Of a stretch of 49,222 nucleotides of DNA, positions 9,517 to 18,103 are shown piece after piece. A program made the position numbers and the translations under genes. The stretch covers positions 1 to 49,222 of the forward strand of contig JBCCHB010000130.1 of the NCBI GenBank assembly GCA_039028975.1, given 5' to 3'. Every line of letters starts with the position of its first letter. Within the stretch, counting starts at the first letter, position 1. The notes beneath the pieces are model-generated. The model worked only from the letters and a program-made list of their open reading frames with translations. It did no database searches and was not told where the DNA came from. The stretch comes from JAHBNG01 sp039028975 (lineage in GTDB: Bacteria > Chloroflexota > Anaerolineae > Caldilineales > Caldilineaceae).

Positions 9517-11592
9517 ATGAGCATTGGCACGAATGACACGATTCTGCTCGAAATGAGCCAAATAGAGTTTGAAAAGATGATCGGTGAGGTTCTCAAACTT
9601 GCCCGAGAGGGAGATCTGCTGGCCTTATCGACAACACCTCTGTCCCATGGGTCGCTTGTAAATGATTGCTTTTTACTTGGGGAGCCAATTAGCTCAGATG
9701 CAAGAGGGCGGGCCATTCAGTCTTTGCTGGCGTGGGCCGTAGAGAGGCTACGCCCCATTGGTGAACATAGCTGGTTGGCCAATGCCTGGCGTAGCTACAA
9801 TATTCTACAAGCATTTTACATTAAAGGCACCCGCGCGTCCGAATTGGCCGAGCAGATGGCCATTTCAGAACAGACCCTCTATCAGTCACGTCCCCAAGCA
9901 ATTGCCAGCGTGGCGCAGATTCTGCGTGAAGAGACCGCATCTCCAACGGATAAACAGAACCGTCAGCGACATGCACTGGCAGATCGATACGCAACCCATA
10001 CAGCAGAGGAGCAGAAACTGCTGCGGATCGTTTCCGTCTTTACAGGCTCTCTACCTGTCTCATTACTTCACGATCTACACAGAAAAATAACCAACTTCAA
10101 TGACGATTTACTGGATCCCCAGGCAAGCATCCATCAATTAATTGGTCGGAATCTCTTGGTTGGAAACGAGGCTGGTACTGAAGTCGCGCTGCGCCCAGAG
10201 ATGCGTGCGTTTTTGCGTACCTTGCTGGCACCTGACGAACGTGGACAGTTGCATAACGCAGCAGCAGAGCATTATTTGCAACAACAGGAATATCTAGAAA
10301 GTGCGCGTCAATTGAGGGTGGCTGGGGACTACGAACGTGCGGCCCAAATTCTAATTGACTATCAGCGAAAGCTTTTTGACAACTTGCAGATCGAAGAACT
10401 AGCGGAAATCGTTGGTGAATTTCAACCGACTGAAGTATCCCTAGATGTATGGGCCAGACTCAAAATCGTGTCAGGTGAAATTGCTGAGTTCAGCAAAGAA
10501 ATTGATCTCGCCTTAGGCGAATATCAACAGGCTCTAGCAGCGCCTGATATACAAATAAAAGCGCTGGCCTACTACCGCCGGGCCAGAGCATTTGAGCGGC
10601 AGAATGTTGGTGAATCCCTGGCCCACTATGGGTATGCAATTCAGTTGGTTCAGGATTTGATCAAAAGTACGTCACTCATCGGCAATGACACAAATGCCAA
10701 CATTCAAACTGGGAAGCAGGAGGAATTGAGCAACCTATTGGCCGAGATGCATATTGGACGGGCCTGGATCTATATCCAGATGCAGCCAAATTCCCAAAAG
10801 GCAGCAGCCGATTTACGAAGCTCTGAAGATCTGACCGATGAACATAATCGCATTGCCTGGGCAGATCTCCATAATGCGTATGGTAGCTTTTACGAGAACG
10901 AAAGTAATCTCGAGCAGGCTACCCAACACTATCGTCAGGCCTGGTTGGCCGCAAATGAGATGCGGGATCTTGCCCGAATGACCAACACGGCCCACAACTT
11001 AGGCGGAACCTTAAGTGAGCAAGGCGACTTTGAGCAGGCCCTTCACTACCTTACCCAAAGCCTCGATCTATCTTCAAAATCGAACAACCGACAGATGGAA
11101 GGACTGTGCCATCTCAGCATTGGTGCCTGCCACTTTTGGCAGGATCAATTTGTCGACGCCATTAGAGATTATCATGCTGCACGTCAAATTTTTGAGGAGA
11201 CAGGCAACCACACGTTGCAACTGCGGGCCTACTTCAATCTGGCTGAAGCCTACGCAGAATTAACCGATCTACCCCAGGCTCGGCACTATTTCGAGCACGG
11301 CTATAGCAAGGCCCAAACCCTAAAAGATGAAGGCTCCATCCGCGATTTTCTTACTCTAGCTGAAACGTATCCTACCTTAATGGATTCACCATCCACCGAC
11401 TACCTCAACGACCGCCAGCAGCAAGCCCTGCTCCACATCCAAACCCACGGTCAGATTACCAACAGGGGCTACCAGGAGCTGACTCAAGTCTCTCAAAAAC
11501 AGGCTGTCCGAGATCTGAATGAAATGATTGTATTGGGTGTCATTGAGCGACGGGGGAAGGGACGATCAACTCATTATGTTTATGGTCAATAA
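9517..11592 (+). CDS. TPR-repeat transcriptional regulator with N- and C-terminal helix-turn-helix segments
   Basis: The 691-aa cytosolic protein is built mainly of tetratricopeptide-like helical repeats (about residues 230-600, for example YESNLEQATQHYRQAWLAA and GDFEQALHYLTQSLDLS). An N-terminal segment contains a helix-turn-helix-like stretch (ASELAEQMAISEQTLYQSR). The last 60 residues look like a winged helix (LNDRQQQALLHI ... VSQKQAVRDLNEMIVLGV ... RRGKGRSTHYVY), similar to the C-terminal wing found in Fic-associated and RecG-like DNA-binding domains. No NB-ARC P-loop was seen, unlike many large TPR regulators. Start: ATG 9517 follows a GTG at 9514; neither has a strong ribosome site. 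It diverges from the clostripain/macroglobulin pair and might regulate it, but that is inference from position only. Confidence 0.7.
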   Translation: MSIGTNDTILLEMSQIEFEKMIGEVLKLAREGDLLALSTTPLSHGSLVNDCFLLGEPISSDARGRAIQSLLAWAVERLRPIGEHSWLANAWRSYNILQAFYIKGTRASELAEQMAISEQTLYQSRPQAIASVAQILREETASPTDKQNRQRHALADRYATHTAEEQKLLRIVSVFTGSLPVSLLHDLHRKITNFNDDLLDPQASIHQLIGRNLLVGNEAGTEVALRPEMRAFLRTLLAPDERGQLHNAAAEHYLQQQEYLESARQLRVAGDYERAAQILIDYQRKLFDNLQIEELAEIVGEFQPTEVSLDVWARLKIVSGEIAEFSKEIDLALGEYQQALAAPDIQIKALAYYRRARAFERQNVGESLAHYGYAIQLVQDLIKSTSLIGNDTNANIQTGKQEELSNLLAEMHIGRAWIYIQMQPNSQKAAADLRSSEDLTDEHNRIAWADLHNAYGSFYENESNLEQATQHYRQAWLAANEMRDLARMTNTAHNLGGTLSEQGDFEQALHYLTQSLDLSSKSNNRQMEGLCHLSIGACHFWQDQFVDAIRDYHAARQIFEETGNHTLQLRAYFNLAEAYAELTDLPQARHYFEHGYSKAQTLKDEGSIRDFLTLAETYPTLMDSPSTDYLNDRQQQALLHIQTHGQITNRGYQELTQVSQKQAVRDLNEMIVLGVIERRGKGRSTHYVYGQ

Positions 11593-11612
11593 ACTTGTTT
11601 ATCTGCTATACT
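11583..11612 (+). promoter_or_regulatory. Possible promoter of the DsbA-like/VKOR genes
   Basis: TGGTCA (11583-11588) and TATACT (11607-11612) are separated by 18 bp and lie 70 bp before the DsbA-like start codon, overlapping the end of the regulator gene. The -10 box is good and the -35 box is fair. This is based on pattern alone. Confidence 0.3.
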
Positions 11613-11681
11613 GGCAGAGATTGACTCTGTCTTCTACCCTGAAAAATGGAACCTCGATTAGATCGATTAACAGGAATACAA

Positions 11682-12431
11682 ATGAGTAAAAGACGTCGCT
11701 CTCAATCCAGTTCGCTTGGTAAAAAAGCAAGAAGCACAAAAAAGACAAGTAGGCCCCGCAGAGGCGGAAGCAGTAACCTTTGGCTCATTATCGGCGCCGC
11801 CGTGTTGATTGCCATAATAGCCATTGCCATCAGCCTCTCTCAGGGGGGACCAAGCGTGGTTGCTGATGCCTATGAAGAGGTTCCGAATGAATGGCACAAT
11901 GGCCGGATTCTTGGCGATCCAAATGCTCAGGTTACGTTGCAAGTGTGGGAAGACTTTTTGTGACCAGCGTGTCAACAGTGGGCGCGTGACGTCAAACCAA
12001 CTTTACTTGATGAGTACATCTTGCCTGGGGAAATTACTCTCCAATATCAATATCTTCCTCTGCCTCAATTTGCTCCAGAAGCAACCTGGGCCGCCCAATC
12101 AGCAGAGTGCGCGGCCGACCAAGGCAAGTTTTGGCACTACCACGACCAGCTTTTTTCCGTGGCGACTTCTAGAGGACGTGGTGGACTTGAGCAGGGTGCA
12201 TTGATTGATTACGCAGCGGCGTTGGGTATGGATCGGGAGCAATTTTCGGGCTGTATTGCGGCATCGACTCATGCCACCACCGTTGCTGATTCTCAGAGTG
12301 AGGCGAATGCACTAGGCATAAATAGTACGCCAACGCTTGTCATCAACGGAACGCCTCTGAGCAACGCCTTCGACATTGGTGGCATAAGAGCAGAGATCGA
12401 CCGCATTTTGGGAGAAAGTGGCTCGAATTAG
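11682..12431 (+). CDS. DsbA-like thiol oxidoreductase, candidate selenoprotein (in-frame TGA at the catalytic Cys)
   Basis: Read through one in-frame TGA (11961-11963), this gene gives a 249-aa membrane-anchored DsbA-like oxidase. It has a basic N-terminus (MSKRRRSQSS), a single transmembrane helix (about residues 35-54), then the thioredoxin fold beginning QVTLQVWEDFL. The usual motif here is F-x-C-P-x-C; the sequence reads D-F-L-[TGA]-P-A-C, so position 94 would be selenocysteine and Cys97 the partner. The remainder is canonical for the family: QYLPLP, the helical insert, the cis-Pro loop GINSTPTLVINGTPL and a C-terminal helix. Both halves are in the same frame with no stop other than the TGA. 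The start at 11682 has AGGAA at suitable spacing; an ATG 36 bp upstream is open too. The next gene, VKOR, starts on the very next base. Alternatives: a recent nonsense mutation or a sequencing error. Confidence 0.8.
11969..11992 (+). promoter_or_regulatory. Candidate bacterial SECIS hairpin just after the in-frame TGA
   Basis: Five bases downstream of the TGA, GTGTCA (11969-11974) can pair with TGACGT (11987-11992): four Watson-Crick pairs plus two wobbles. Interrupted pairing continues inside, leaving a small G-rich apical loop around 11980-11983. Position and size suit a bacterial SECIS, which lies immediately 3' of the UGA, but the stem is modest and I could not fold it computationally. 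Confidence 0.35.
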
Positions 12432-12860
12432 ATGGACAAGCGCAACTGGATCTTGTTGCCTCTTCTTATACTGGGGCTGCTGATTAGCGGCTATCTCTCC
12501 TTTTCCAAATTGATAGGAACGGCGACCGCCTGCTTTGGCGGAGCCGGCAGTTGCGAGTTGGTTCAGAACAGCGCTTATGCCTTTATCCTCGGCATTCCTG
12601 TGGCCTATTTGGGGTTTCTAACATATGTAGCGCTCTTCATTCTCTGGATAGTCAAGATTCGAGATTGGCAAGAGTGGGGGCTACTCGCCGCCCAACTCTT
12701 TCTTGGGGTGGCCTTATTAGGTGCAATCTTTGCCGCCTATCTCACCTACGTAGAGTTGGCCATCTTGAAGGATATTTGCCAGTGGTGCGTGGCATCCGCA
12801 ATCGTGAATTGGTTGCTTCTTGCTACGACGCTGATTGGCCTCTCTGATGAGTTAAGTTAA
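12432..12860 (+). CDS. Vitamin K epoxide reductase (VKOR) family membrane protein
   Basis: Bacterial VKOR homologues reoxidise DsbA-like proteins and pass electrons to quinone, doing the job of DsbB in the cytoplasmic membrane. The 142-aa product has four predicted membrane helices and the family's four cysteines: a loop pair in ACFGGAGSCELV (residues about 35-43) and the quinone-proximal CQWC near residue 117. The conserved Ser/Asn-rich segment QNSAYAFILGIPVAYLGF is also present. Its ATG directly abuts the TAG of the DsbA-like gene, so the two are almost certainly co-translated and functionally paired as an oxidative folding module. No thioredoxin domain is fused to it, which fits the separate partner upstream. 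Confidence 0.93.
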   Translation: MDKRNWILLPLLILGLLISGYLSFSKLIGTATACFGGAGSCELVQNSAYAFILGIPVAYLGFLTYVALFILWIVKIRDWQEWGLLAAQLFLGVALLGAIFAAYLTYVELAILKDICQWCVASAIVNWLLLATTLIGLSDELS

Positions 12861-12955
12861 ATTTTCCCTTCTTGCAAACTTTATAGCCTTCTAACCAGGG
12901 TCACGGATTCGTATAAACTGCTTGCGCAGCAGTCGCTTGCGACACAGTCACTAGA

Positions 12956-14302
12956 ATGATGATTAAACCAGACGACCTGGAAAGTCCCGACCCGGAAATT
13001 CAAAAGCAGCTTCGCCTCCATGCACTCTATGATATGGCGGTGGAACTTTCTGCCTTACGTAGCCTGGATTCTGTCCTCAATACGGCGCTGACCCATTGCC
13101 TTAATTTGACCGAATCTGAGTTTGGCTTCATTGGCCTGAATACGGTGGACAACCGAGCAATGGATGTGGTTGCCATTCAAGGATTTCATCCGTCGGAAGA
13201 GTTTTATTGGAATAATCAGCGCTTTCCACTGCGACACAACGTTTTTGCGCGATCCGTGCTGGAGAATCGCCCGGTTCGCTCCGTCGATGCAACCACTGAT
13301 CCCAACCGGGTTGGCCAGCCCAAAGGACATCCATTGGTAATCACCTTTTTGGGCGTTCCTCTACGAGTCTTTGATGTACCCATTGGCATGATCGGTGTCG
13401 CCAATCGCCCAGAGTCGTATGATGATGATCATGAACAGCTTTTGATGACCTATGCAGCTCAGGTGGCCATTGTCATCCGCAATGCCCAACTCTATGAAGA
13501 CTTAACTGACGCCAATACCCGGTTAGAGAGTCAGGTACGCCAACGTACTCAACAACTTGAAGAGGCCAAAGAAGCGTTGGCAGAAAAGGCAGCCATATTG
13601 CAGAAACTGCTGGTAGATACCGTGGATGTTCAGGAACGCGAACGGCAACGCATCGCACAGGGAATGCATGATGGCATCAGCCAACTGATGATTGGTGCTA
13701 TGCTAGAGCTGAAGTCGGCCCGACAGAGGATGCTTGGTGGTGAGACAGAACGGTCCGAAGAATCGTTGGATGCTGTGCAAGATATTCTCCGCCGGGTTGA
13801 CGCAGAGTTGAAGCACGTCATACATGACCTACGCCCACCAACCTTGGACGAGTTGGGCCTTGTGCCAGCATTGCGTCGCTATGCTGTTCGCTATGAGCAG
13901 TACTCAAACGTGAAATGCACCGTACAGGTGATTGGAACGCACCGGCGCCTTACCAGTAGTGCCGAGATCAATATCTACCGACTGATACAAGAGGCGCTGA
14001 ATAATGTCAGTACTCATGCCAGCGCAACGACTGCCCACGTTACGATTCACTTTGACTCGGATAAGATTGGTGCCACTGTGCTGGATAACGGAAATGGCTT
14101 TGTGTTAGAGTCAGCCCTCTACAGCAATGAGGGGCATTTCGGGCTATTAGGTATGCAGGAGCGCGCCGAAGGGTTAGGCGGAACCTTATCCATCGAGTCT
14201 ACCATGGGGGAAGGCACAGCTATTGCATTGAACATTCCCATGCCGATGACGGACTCGGCCGGGAACCAAGCAACACTGAACGATAACGGAATTGTGCAAT
14301 GA
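12956..14302 (+). CDS. GAF-domain sensor histidine kinase (NarL-family type, HisKA_3)
   Basis: This 448-aa soluble kinase has no membrane segments. A GAF domain spans about residues 45-175 (SLDSVLNTALTHCLNLT ... PLRVFDVPIGMIGVANRP). A coiled coil follows (about 178-230, LESQVRQRTQQLEEAKEAL). The HisKA_3 dimerisation segment RERQRIAQGMHDGISQ has phospho-acceptor His238. The HATPase_c domain shows the N box (QEALNNVSTHA), DNGNGF, and GHFGLLGMQERAEGLGG. It overlaps the next gene, a NarL-type response regulator, by 4 bp (ATGA), so they form a two-component pair. The GAF ligand cannot be predicted. The second pair at 34.5 kb has the same architecture. Confidence 0.93.
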   Translation: MMIKPDDLESPDPEIQKQLRLHALYDMAVELSALRSLDSVLNTALTHCLNLTESEFGFIGLNTVDNRAMDVVAIQGFHPSEEFYWNNQRFPLRHNVFARSVLENRPVRSVDATTDPNRVGQPKGHPLVITFLGVPLRVFDVPIGMIGVANRPESYDDDHEQLLMTYAAQVAIVIRNAQLYEDLTDANTRLESQVRQRTQQLEEAKEALAEKAAILQKLLVDTVDVQERERQRIAQGMHDGISQLMIGAMLELKSARQRMLGGETERSEESLDAVQDILRRVDAELKHVIHDLRPPTLDELGLVPALRRYAVRYEQYSNVKCTVQVIGTHRRLTSSAEINIYRLIQEALNNVSTHASATTAHVTIHFDSDKIGATVLDNGNGFVLESALYSNEGHFGLLGMQERAEGLGGTLSIESTMGEGTAIALNIPMPMTDSAGNQATLNDNGIVQ

Positions 14303-14964
14303 GCACTCAGTCGGTCCAACTACCGATCCGCATTCTGGTCGTAGACGATCATTCCATCGTTCGTCAGGGGATTCGCAGTTTACTCTCAAACTATGTAGCG
14401 TTTGACGTTATTGGGGAAGCACCAGATGGACCAACCGCCCTCTCTCTGATTGATGAGCTTGCCCCTGACGTTATCTTGCTGGATATCCGAATGCCGGGAC
14501 AATCTGGATTGGACATTTTACAACAGATTCGGCAACGCAACCTCCCCATCAAGGTACTCATACTGACCTCCTTTGACGATGACGAATATGTGACTGAAGC
14601 GCTACGCAGAGGCGCACACGGATATGTGCTCAAGAGTGTATCGGATGATTCTTTGGTGGGTGCCATTCACGCTGTCTGCAAAGGTGAGCGAGCACTCAGC
14701 CCACAGATTACGGAGCAGGTCGTTCGCAATCTAGTCGATGAGCGAAATGGCCGTAGTGAACGATACGCCTCATTGATTGATGAAGAGATCCAAATCTTGA
14801 AGTTGATTGCGAATGGGGCCAGTAACACCGATTTGGCAAGCCGATTGTTTATGAGTAACGCAACAGTCAAACGAAAAATACGCCGCATTTTTGATAAACT
14901 GGGTGTCGACTCGCGTACGGAAGCCGTAGCAACAGCCATCCGGCTTCAGCTTATGGAGGTTTGA
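14299..14964 (+). CDS. NarL/FixJ-family response regulator
   Basis: The 221-aa product has a receiver domain (residues about 8-125) with the acidic pair DDH near the N-terminus, phospho-acceptor Asp62 in ILLDIRMPG, the conserved Thr/Ser region ILTSFDD and the Lys in GYVLKSVSD. A C-terminal LuxR-type helix-turn-helix follows (about 155-215, EIQILKLIANGASNTDLASR ... ATVKRKIRRIFDKLGVDSR). The start codon overlaps the kinase stop. It is the output half of the pair with the upstream kinase and is followed by a palindromic terminator. It could control the cox genes that follow 177 bp downstream, but nothing in the sequence proves it. Confidence 0.94.
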   Translation: MSTQSVQLPIRILVVDDHSIVRQGIRSLLSNYVAFDVIGEAPDGPTALSLIDELAPDVILLDIRMPGQSGLDILQQIRQRNLPIKVLILTSFDDDEYVTEALRRGAHGYVLKSVSDDSLVGAIHAVCKGERALSPQITEQVVRNLVDERNGRSERYASLIDEEIQILKLIANGASNTDLASRLFMSNATVKRKIRRIFDKLGVDSRTEAVATAIRLQLMEV

Positions 14965-15000
14965 ATTAGGCTGTCAAGTACTCATCAATACATTTAGGAT

Positions 15001-15032
15001 GAGCCTTTAGGCTCAAATATTTGAGCCTATTT
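15001..15032. terminator. Overlapping palindromes, probable terminator of the kinase/regulator pair
   Basis: A perfect 22-bp palindrome (15008-15029, half-site TAGGCTCAAAT) overlaps a second inverted repeat, GAGCC/GGCTC (15001-15014). It is followed by a short T-rich run (TTTCTC). The two structures are mutually exclusive, which is a mild oddity. Confidence 0.6.
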
Positions 15033-15035
15033 CTC

Positions 15036-15065
15036 TTGATTTTTGTTGACTAGCCTACTTATACT
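15036..15065 (+). promoter_or_regulatory. Possible promoter of the cox cluster
   Basis: TTGATT (15036-15041) and TATACT (15060-15065) are 18 bp apart. An alternative overlapping set is TTGACT (15046-15051), 17 bp, TTTATC (15069-15074). Either would start transcription shortly before coxD. Confidence 0.35.
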
Positions 15066-15141
15066 ACGTTTATCCCCTTTTCGTCTTTCCCCTGCTTCCT
15101 AATTTAACGGTAATCAAACTCAACATTCTATATTTGTGCAC

Positions 15142-16005
15142 ATGATTCTGGAGTCTGTAGAAGAGACAACTGCGCTCTTGAAAGACCACAACTATATTGC
15201 TGATATTGGGTTAAGCACCAGTCTATTCCTCGCGCTCAAGATGGGCAAGGCCCTCTTTTTAGAAGGGGAGCCTGGGGTTGGTAAGACCGAACTAGCCAAG
15301 GTCATCAGTCAGGCATTTGACACAAAGCTGATCCGCCTTCAGTGTTATGAAGGTCTGGATATCAATCATGCTGTCTACGAGTGGAATTACCCACGCCAGT
15401 TGTTAGCTATTCAGTCCGGAGAGTATTCGCTCAACGGCTCGACCAATCAAGGCGATATTTTTGCCGAGGATTTTTTGCTAAAACGGCCTATGTTGCAAGC
15501 GCTGGACCCTAGTCACGCAAAGCCGCCCGTTCTGCTCATCGACGAACTGGACCGGGCTGACGAAGAGTTTGAAAGCTTCCTGTTGGAACTGCTTTCTGAC
15601 TTCCAGATCACCATTCCCGAAATTGGCACGCTAGCGGCAAATCATCGCCCTATCGTCATCATCACGTCCAACCGCACCCGCGAGATCCACGATGCGCTGA
15701 AACGGCGTTGCATCTATTTCTGGATCGATTACCCCAACCGTGAAAAAGAGCTGGAGATTGTGCAGCTTAAACATCCAGATATTTCGGAGCAGCTCGCCAG
15801 CGATATTGTAGACTATATTCAAGCATTGAGAGAGCAGGATCTCTATAAAGCACCAGGCGTAGCTGAAACGCTGGACTGGGCGCAGGCACTCCAGCACCTA
15901 AACGCGGATACATTAGACCCGCAGATTGTAGATGCGACGTTGGGGATTATTCTCAAGTATCAAGATGATGTGGACAAGGTAAAAGCGGGGATGCGTGGTG
16001 CGTGA
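15142..16005 (+). CDS. coxD: MoxR-type AAA+ ATPase of the CO dehydrogenase cluster (CoxD-like)
   Basis: This MoxR-family AAA+ ATPase resembles CoxD, which helps assemble the copper-sulfur-molybdenum site of CO dehydrogenase. The 287-aa product has Walker A GEPGVGKTE (Lys at about residue 48) and Walker B VLLIDELDRADEEFE. Sensor 1 is IITSNRTREI, an arginine-finger region is in KRRCIYFWIDYP, and a C-terminal lid ends near residue 280. A GTG six bases upstream of the chosen ATG is also possible; neither has an obvious ribosome site. The gene overlaps coxE by 11 bp. The pairing of a MoxR ATPase with a VWA protein is typical of metal-insertion chaperone systems, and the structural genes follow directly. 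Confidence 0.88.
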   Translation: MILESVEETTALLKDHNYIADIGLSTSLFLALKMGKALFLEGEPGVGKTELAKVISQAFDTKLIRLQCYEGLDINHAVYEWNYPRQLLAIQSGEYSLNGSTNQGDIFAEDFLLKRPMLQALDPSHAKPPVLLIDELDRADEEFESFLLELLSDFQITIPEIGTLAANHRPIVIITSNRTREIHDALKRRCIYFWIDYPNREKELEIVQLKHPDISEQLASDIVDYIQALREQDLYKAPGVAETLDWAQALQHLNADTLDPQIVDATLGIILKYQDDVDKVKAGMRGA

Positions 16006-17137
16006 TTCACCAATCACCGGCAACCTACTCCTGCTCCCCCACATGTTGCGCAAAGCGGGTATCCCCGTTGGCGTTGGGCAAAGCGCGGATTACATTGAGG
16101 CGGTTGGGCTTGTCGATGTGACGGTTCGGGATCAGGTCTATCATGCATCGCGGTCGATTTTGGTAAACCAGTTTGAGCAGTTGGCGCTATTTGATACGAT
16201 TTTCAATCGCTTTTGGCGTTTTGTGAGCGCGCCCCATCAGGTGCAGGAGCAGGCACCCCGAATCAAGCCCAAGCCAATTCGGCCCAAGCGGCGGATGGAC
16301 ATTGTCGAATTGATGGCCCAAAAGGCGGGGCAGGCCGAACAAGAGGTTGAATTTCAAGATAAAGCCGAAACCTACAGCTACGCCGAATCGCTCCAGAGCA
16401 AGGACATTGGGGCTATGAATGACGAGGAGATCGCAATTGTTCGCCAGTTGATTCAGGAGGTGGATTGGCCTATTGTCCAGCGGCGGACTCGTCGCAAGGT
16501 CTCACATCCGCAAGGCAATCAACTGGATCAGCGGCAGATTCTGCGTTCAGCCATGAAGCATAACGGCACGCCCATTCGCTTAGCCTGGCAACAACCCAAA
16601 CTCAAGCAACGGCCCATCGTGCTACTCGCAGACATCAGCGGCTCGATGGAGAAATATTCGCGGATGACGCTTCATTTCTTTTACAGCGTCACCCATCGGC
16701 TGAAGGGCGTTGAGTCGTTTGTCTTCGGCACCCGTTTAACCAGGCTGACGCCGATGCTCAAGCTCAAGAATGTAGATGTGGCCATCACCGATGCGGGGCA
16801 TCAGGTTATCGACTGGTCAGGCGGCACGCGGATCGGTGAGAGCCTGCACGCCTTTAATCGAGAATGGAGTCGGCGGGTGGTTCGGCGGGGCGCGCTAGTT
16901 ATCATCATCTCCGACGGCTGGGAACGCGGCGACGTCTCCCAACTAAATCAAGAGATGCGTTATCTGCACCATCGCTGCCACCGTCTCATCTGGCTCAACC
17001 CACTGTCTGGTCAAGAGACCTACGAACCACGGGTGGAGGGTATGGCCGCGGCATTATGTTATGTGGATGATTTTTTGCCAATTCAAAATTTACAAAGCCT
17101 GTACGAATTTTCGGAACATTTATCTAGATTGAGCTAG
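15995..17137 (+). CDS. coxE: VWA-domain protein of the CO dehydrogenase cluster (CoxE-like)
   Basis: The 380-aa product belongs to the CoxE/VWA family that works with the MoxR ATPase CoxD. The N-terminal half is helical and charged. The C-terminal half is a von Willebrand A domain with an intact MIDAS signature, DISGS (Asp213), plus GGTRIGESL and IIISDGWERGD. The GTG start lies inside the end of coxD, indicating translational coupling. It ends 97 bp before coxM; that gap is filled with short simple tandem tracts (for example ACCGACCACCGA, TACTGGTTACTGG) and then a strong AAAGGAG. The role in maturation is known for the Oligotropha homologues; here it is inferred from homology and position. 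Confidence 0.87.
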   Translation: MVRDSPITGNLLLLPHMLRKAGIPVGVGQSADYIEAVGLVDVTVRDQVYHASRSILVNQFEQLALFDTIFNRFWRFVSAPHQVQEQAPRIKPKPIRPKRRMDIVELMAQKAGQAEQEVEFQDKAETYSYAESLQSKDIGAMNDEEIAIVRQLIQEVDWPIVQRRTRRKVSHPQGNQLDQRQILRSAMKHNGTPIRLAWQQPKLKQRPIVLLADISGSMEKYSRMTLHFFYSVTHRLKGVESFVFGTRLTRLTPMLKLKNVDVAITDAGHQVIDWSGGTRIGESLHAFNREWSRRVVRRGALVIIISDGWERGDVSQLNQEMRYLHHRCHRLIWLNPLSGQETYEPRVEGMAAALCYVDDFLPIQNLQSLYEFSEHLSRLS

Positions 17138-17234
17138 TTGTAAAAGCAAATCCGTAACTCGTAATCCGTAACTGACCTTCCGACCACCGACCACCGATTA
17201 CTGGTTACTGGTTACCAACAGAAAGGAGCACAAC

Positions 17235-18101
17235 GTGATACCAGCTTCGTTTGACTATCACACCCCAAGTTCGGTGGCAGAAGCCATTGGCCTGTTGCAG
17301 ACCCACGGCTACGATGCCAAAATTCTGGCTGGCGGCCAAAGCTTGATTCCTGCCATGCGCTTTCGCCTGGCCCAGCCTGCGGTTTTGATCGATATCAACC
17401 AGATCGAGGGCCTGGGCTATGTTCGGGAAGAGAATGGCTATCTCGCCATTGGTTCCATGACCCGTGAGGCAGATCTGGACGAATCGGTCGCCGTGCAGAG
17501 TCGCTACCCGCTGCTGGCTGATGCAGCCAAAGTGATCGCCGATCCGCTGGTGCGCAATCTGGCCACGGTGGGCGGCAACATCGCTCATGCTGACCCAGCC
17601 AACGATCATCCGGCTGTGCTGCTGGCCTACAACGCCGAAGTGACCGCGCAAGGGCCCAATGGCACCCGTGCCATTGCCATCGACGATTTTTTTGTTGATC
17701 TTTTTGCCAACGCGCTGGCTGATGATGAAATCCTGACAGAGATTCGCATTCCCACACCAGGTGCCAGTTCAGGCGGAGCATACGTAAAGATGGAGCGCAA
17801 GGTCGGTGATTACGCAATTTCGGCTGTAGCGGTTCAGCTAACCATGAGCGGCGATACCTGCACGGCCGCCCGAATTGGTCTGACCAACGTGAGCGCAGTC
17901 CCCATGCGGGCTACCAACGCAGAGCAAGCCATCATCGGTCAAGCCCTGACTGACGAGGTGTTAGAAGTCGCCGGTCAAGCTGCTGCGGCCGAATGTGATC
18001 CATCGGAAGATCTGCGGGGCAGTGTTGAATATAAACGGGATCTGACGAGAGTGTTGACCAAACGCGCTATTCAGCAAGCTGCGGAAAGGGCGGGAGCGTA
18101 A
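17235..18101 (+). CDS. coxM: Aerobic CO dehydrogenase, FAD-binding medium subunit
   Basis: CoxM carries the FAD that passes electrons from the iron-sulfur subunit to the respiratory chain. The 288-aa length matches the family. The two FAD-pyrophosphate motifs are clear: AGGQSLIPAMRFR (about residues 31-43) and NLATVGGNIAHADPANDHP (about 108-125). The C-terminal CO_deh_flav_C domain spans about 175-285. The GTG start is supported by AAAGGAG eight bases upstream. The gene ends two bases before coxS. Subunit identity is certain within the xanthine oxidase family; assignment to CO rather than another substrate rests on the CoxL active-site motif. Confidence 0.94.
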   Translation: MIPASFDYHTPSSVAEAIGLLQTHGYDAKILAGGQSLIPAMRFRLAQPAVLIDINQIEGLGYVREENGYLAIGSMTREADLDESVAVQSRYPLLADAAKVIADPLVRNLATVGGNIAHADPANDHPAVLLAYNAEVTAQGPNGTRAIAIDDFFVDLFANALADDEILTEIRIPTPGASSGGAYVKMERKVGDYAISAVAVQLTMSGDTCTAARIGLTNVSAVPMRATNAEQAIIGQALTDEVLEVAGQAAAAECDPSEDLRGSVEYKRDLTRVLTKRAIQQAAERAGA

Positions 18102-18103
18102 CC

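Noticed and set aside
11961..11963. Treating the DsbA-like gene as two genes or a frameshift
   Set aside because: Both parts are in one frame, and splitting them cuts the thioredoxin fold at its active site; read-through is the simpler reading.
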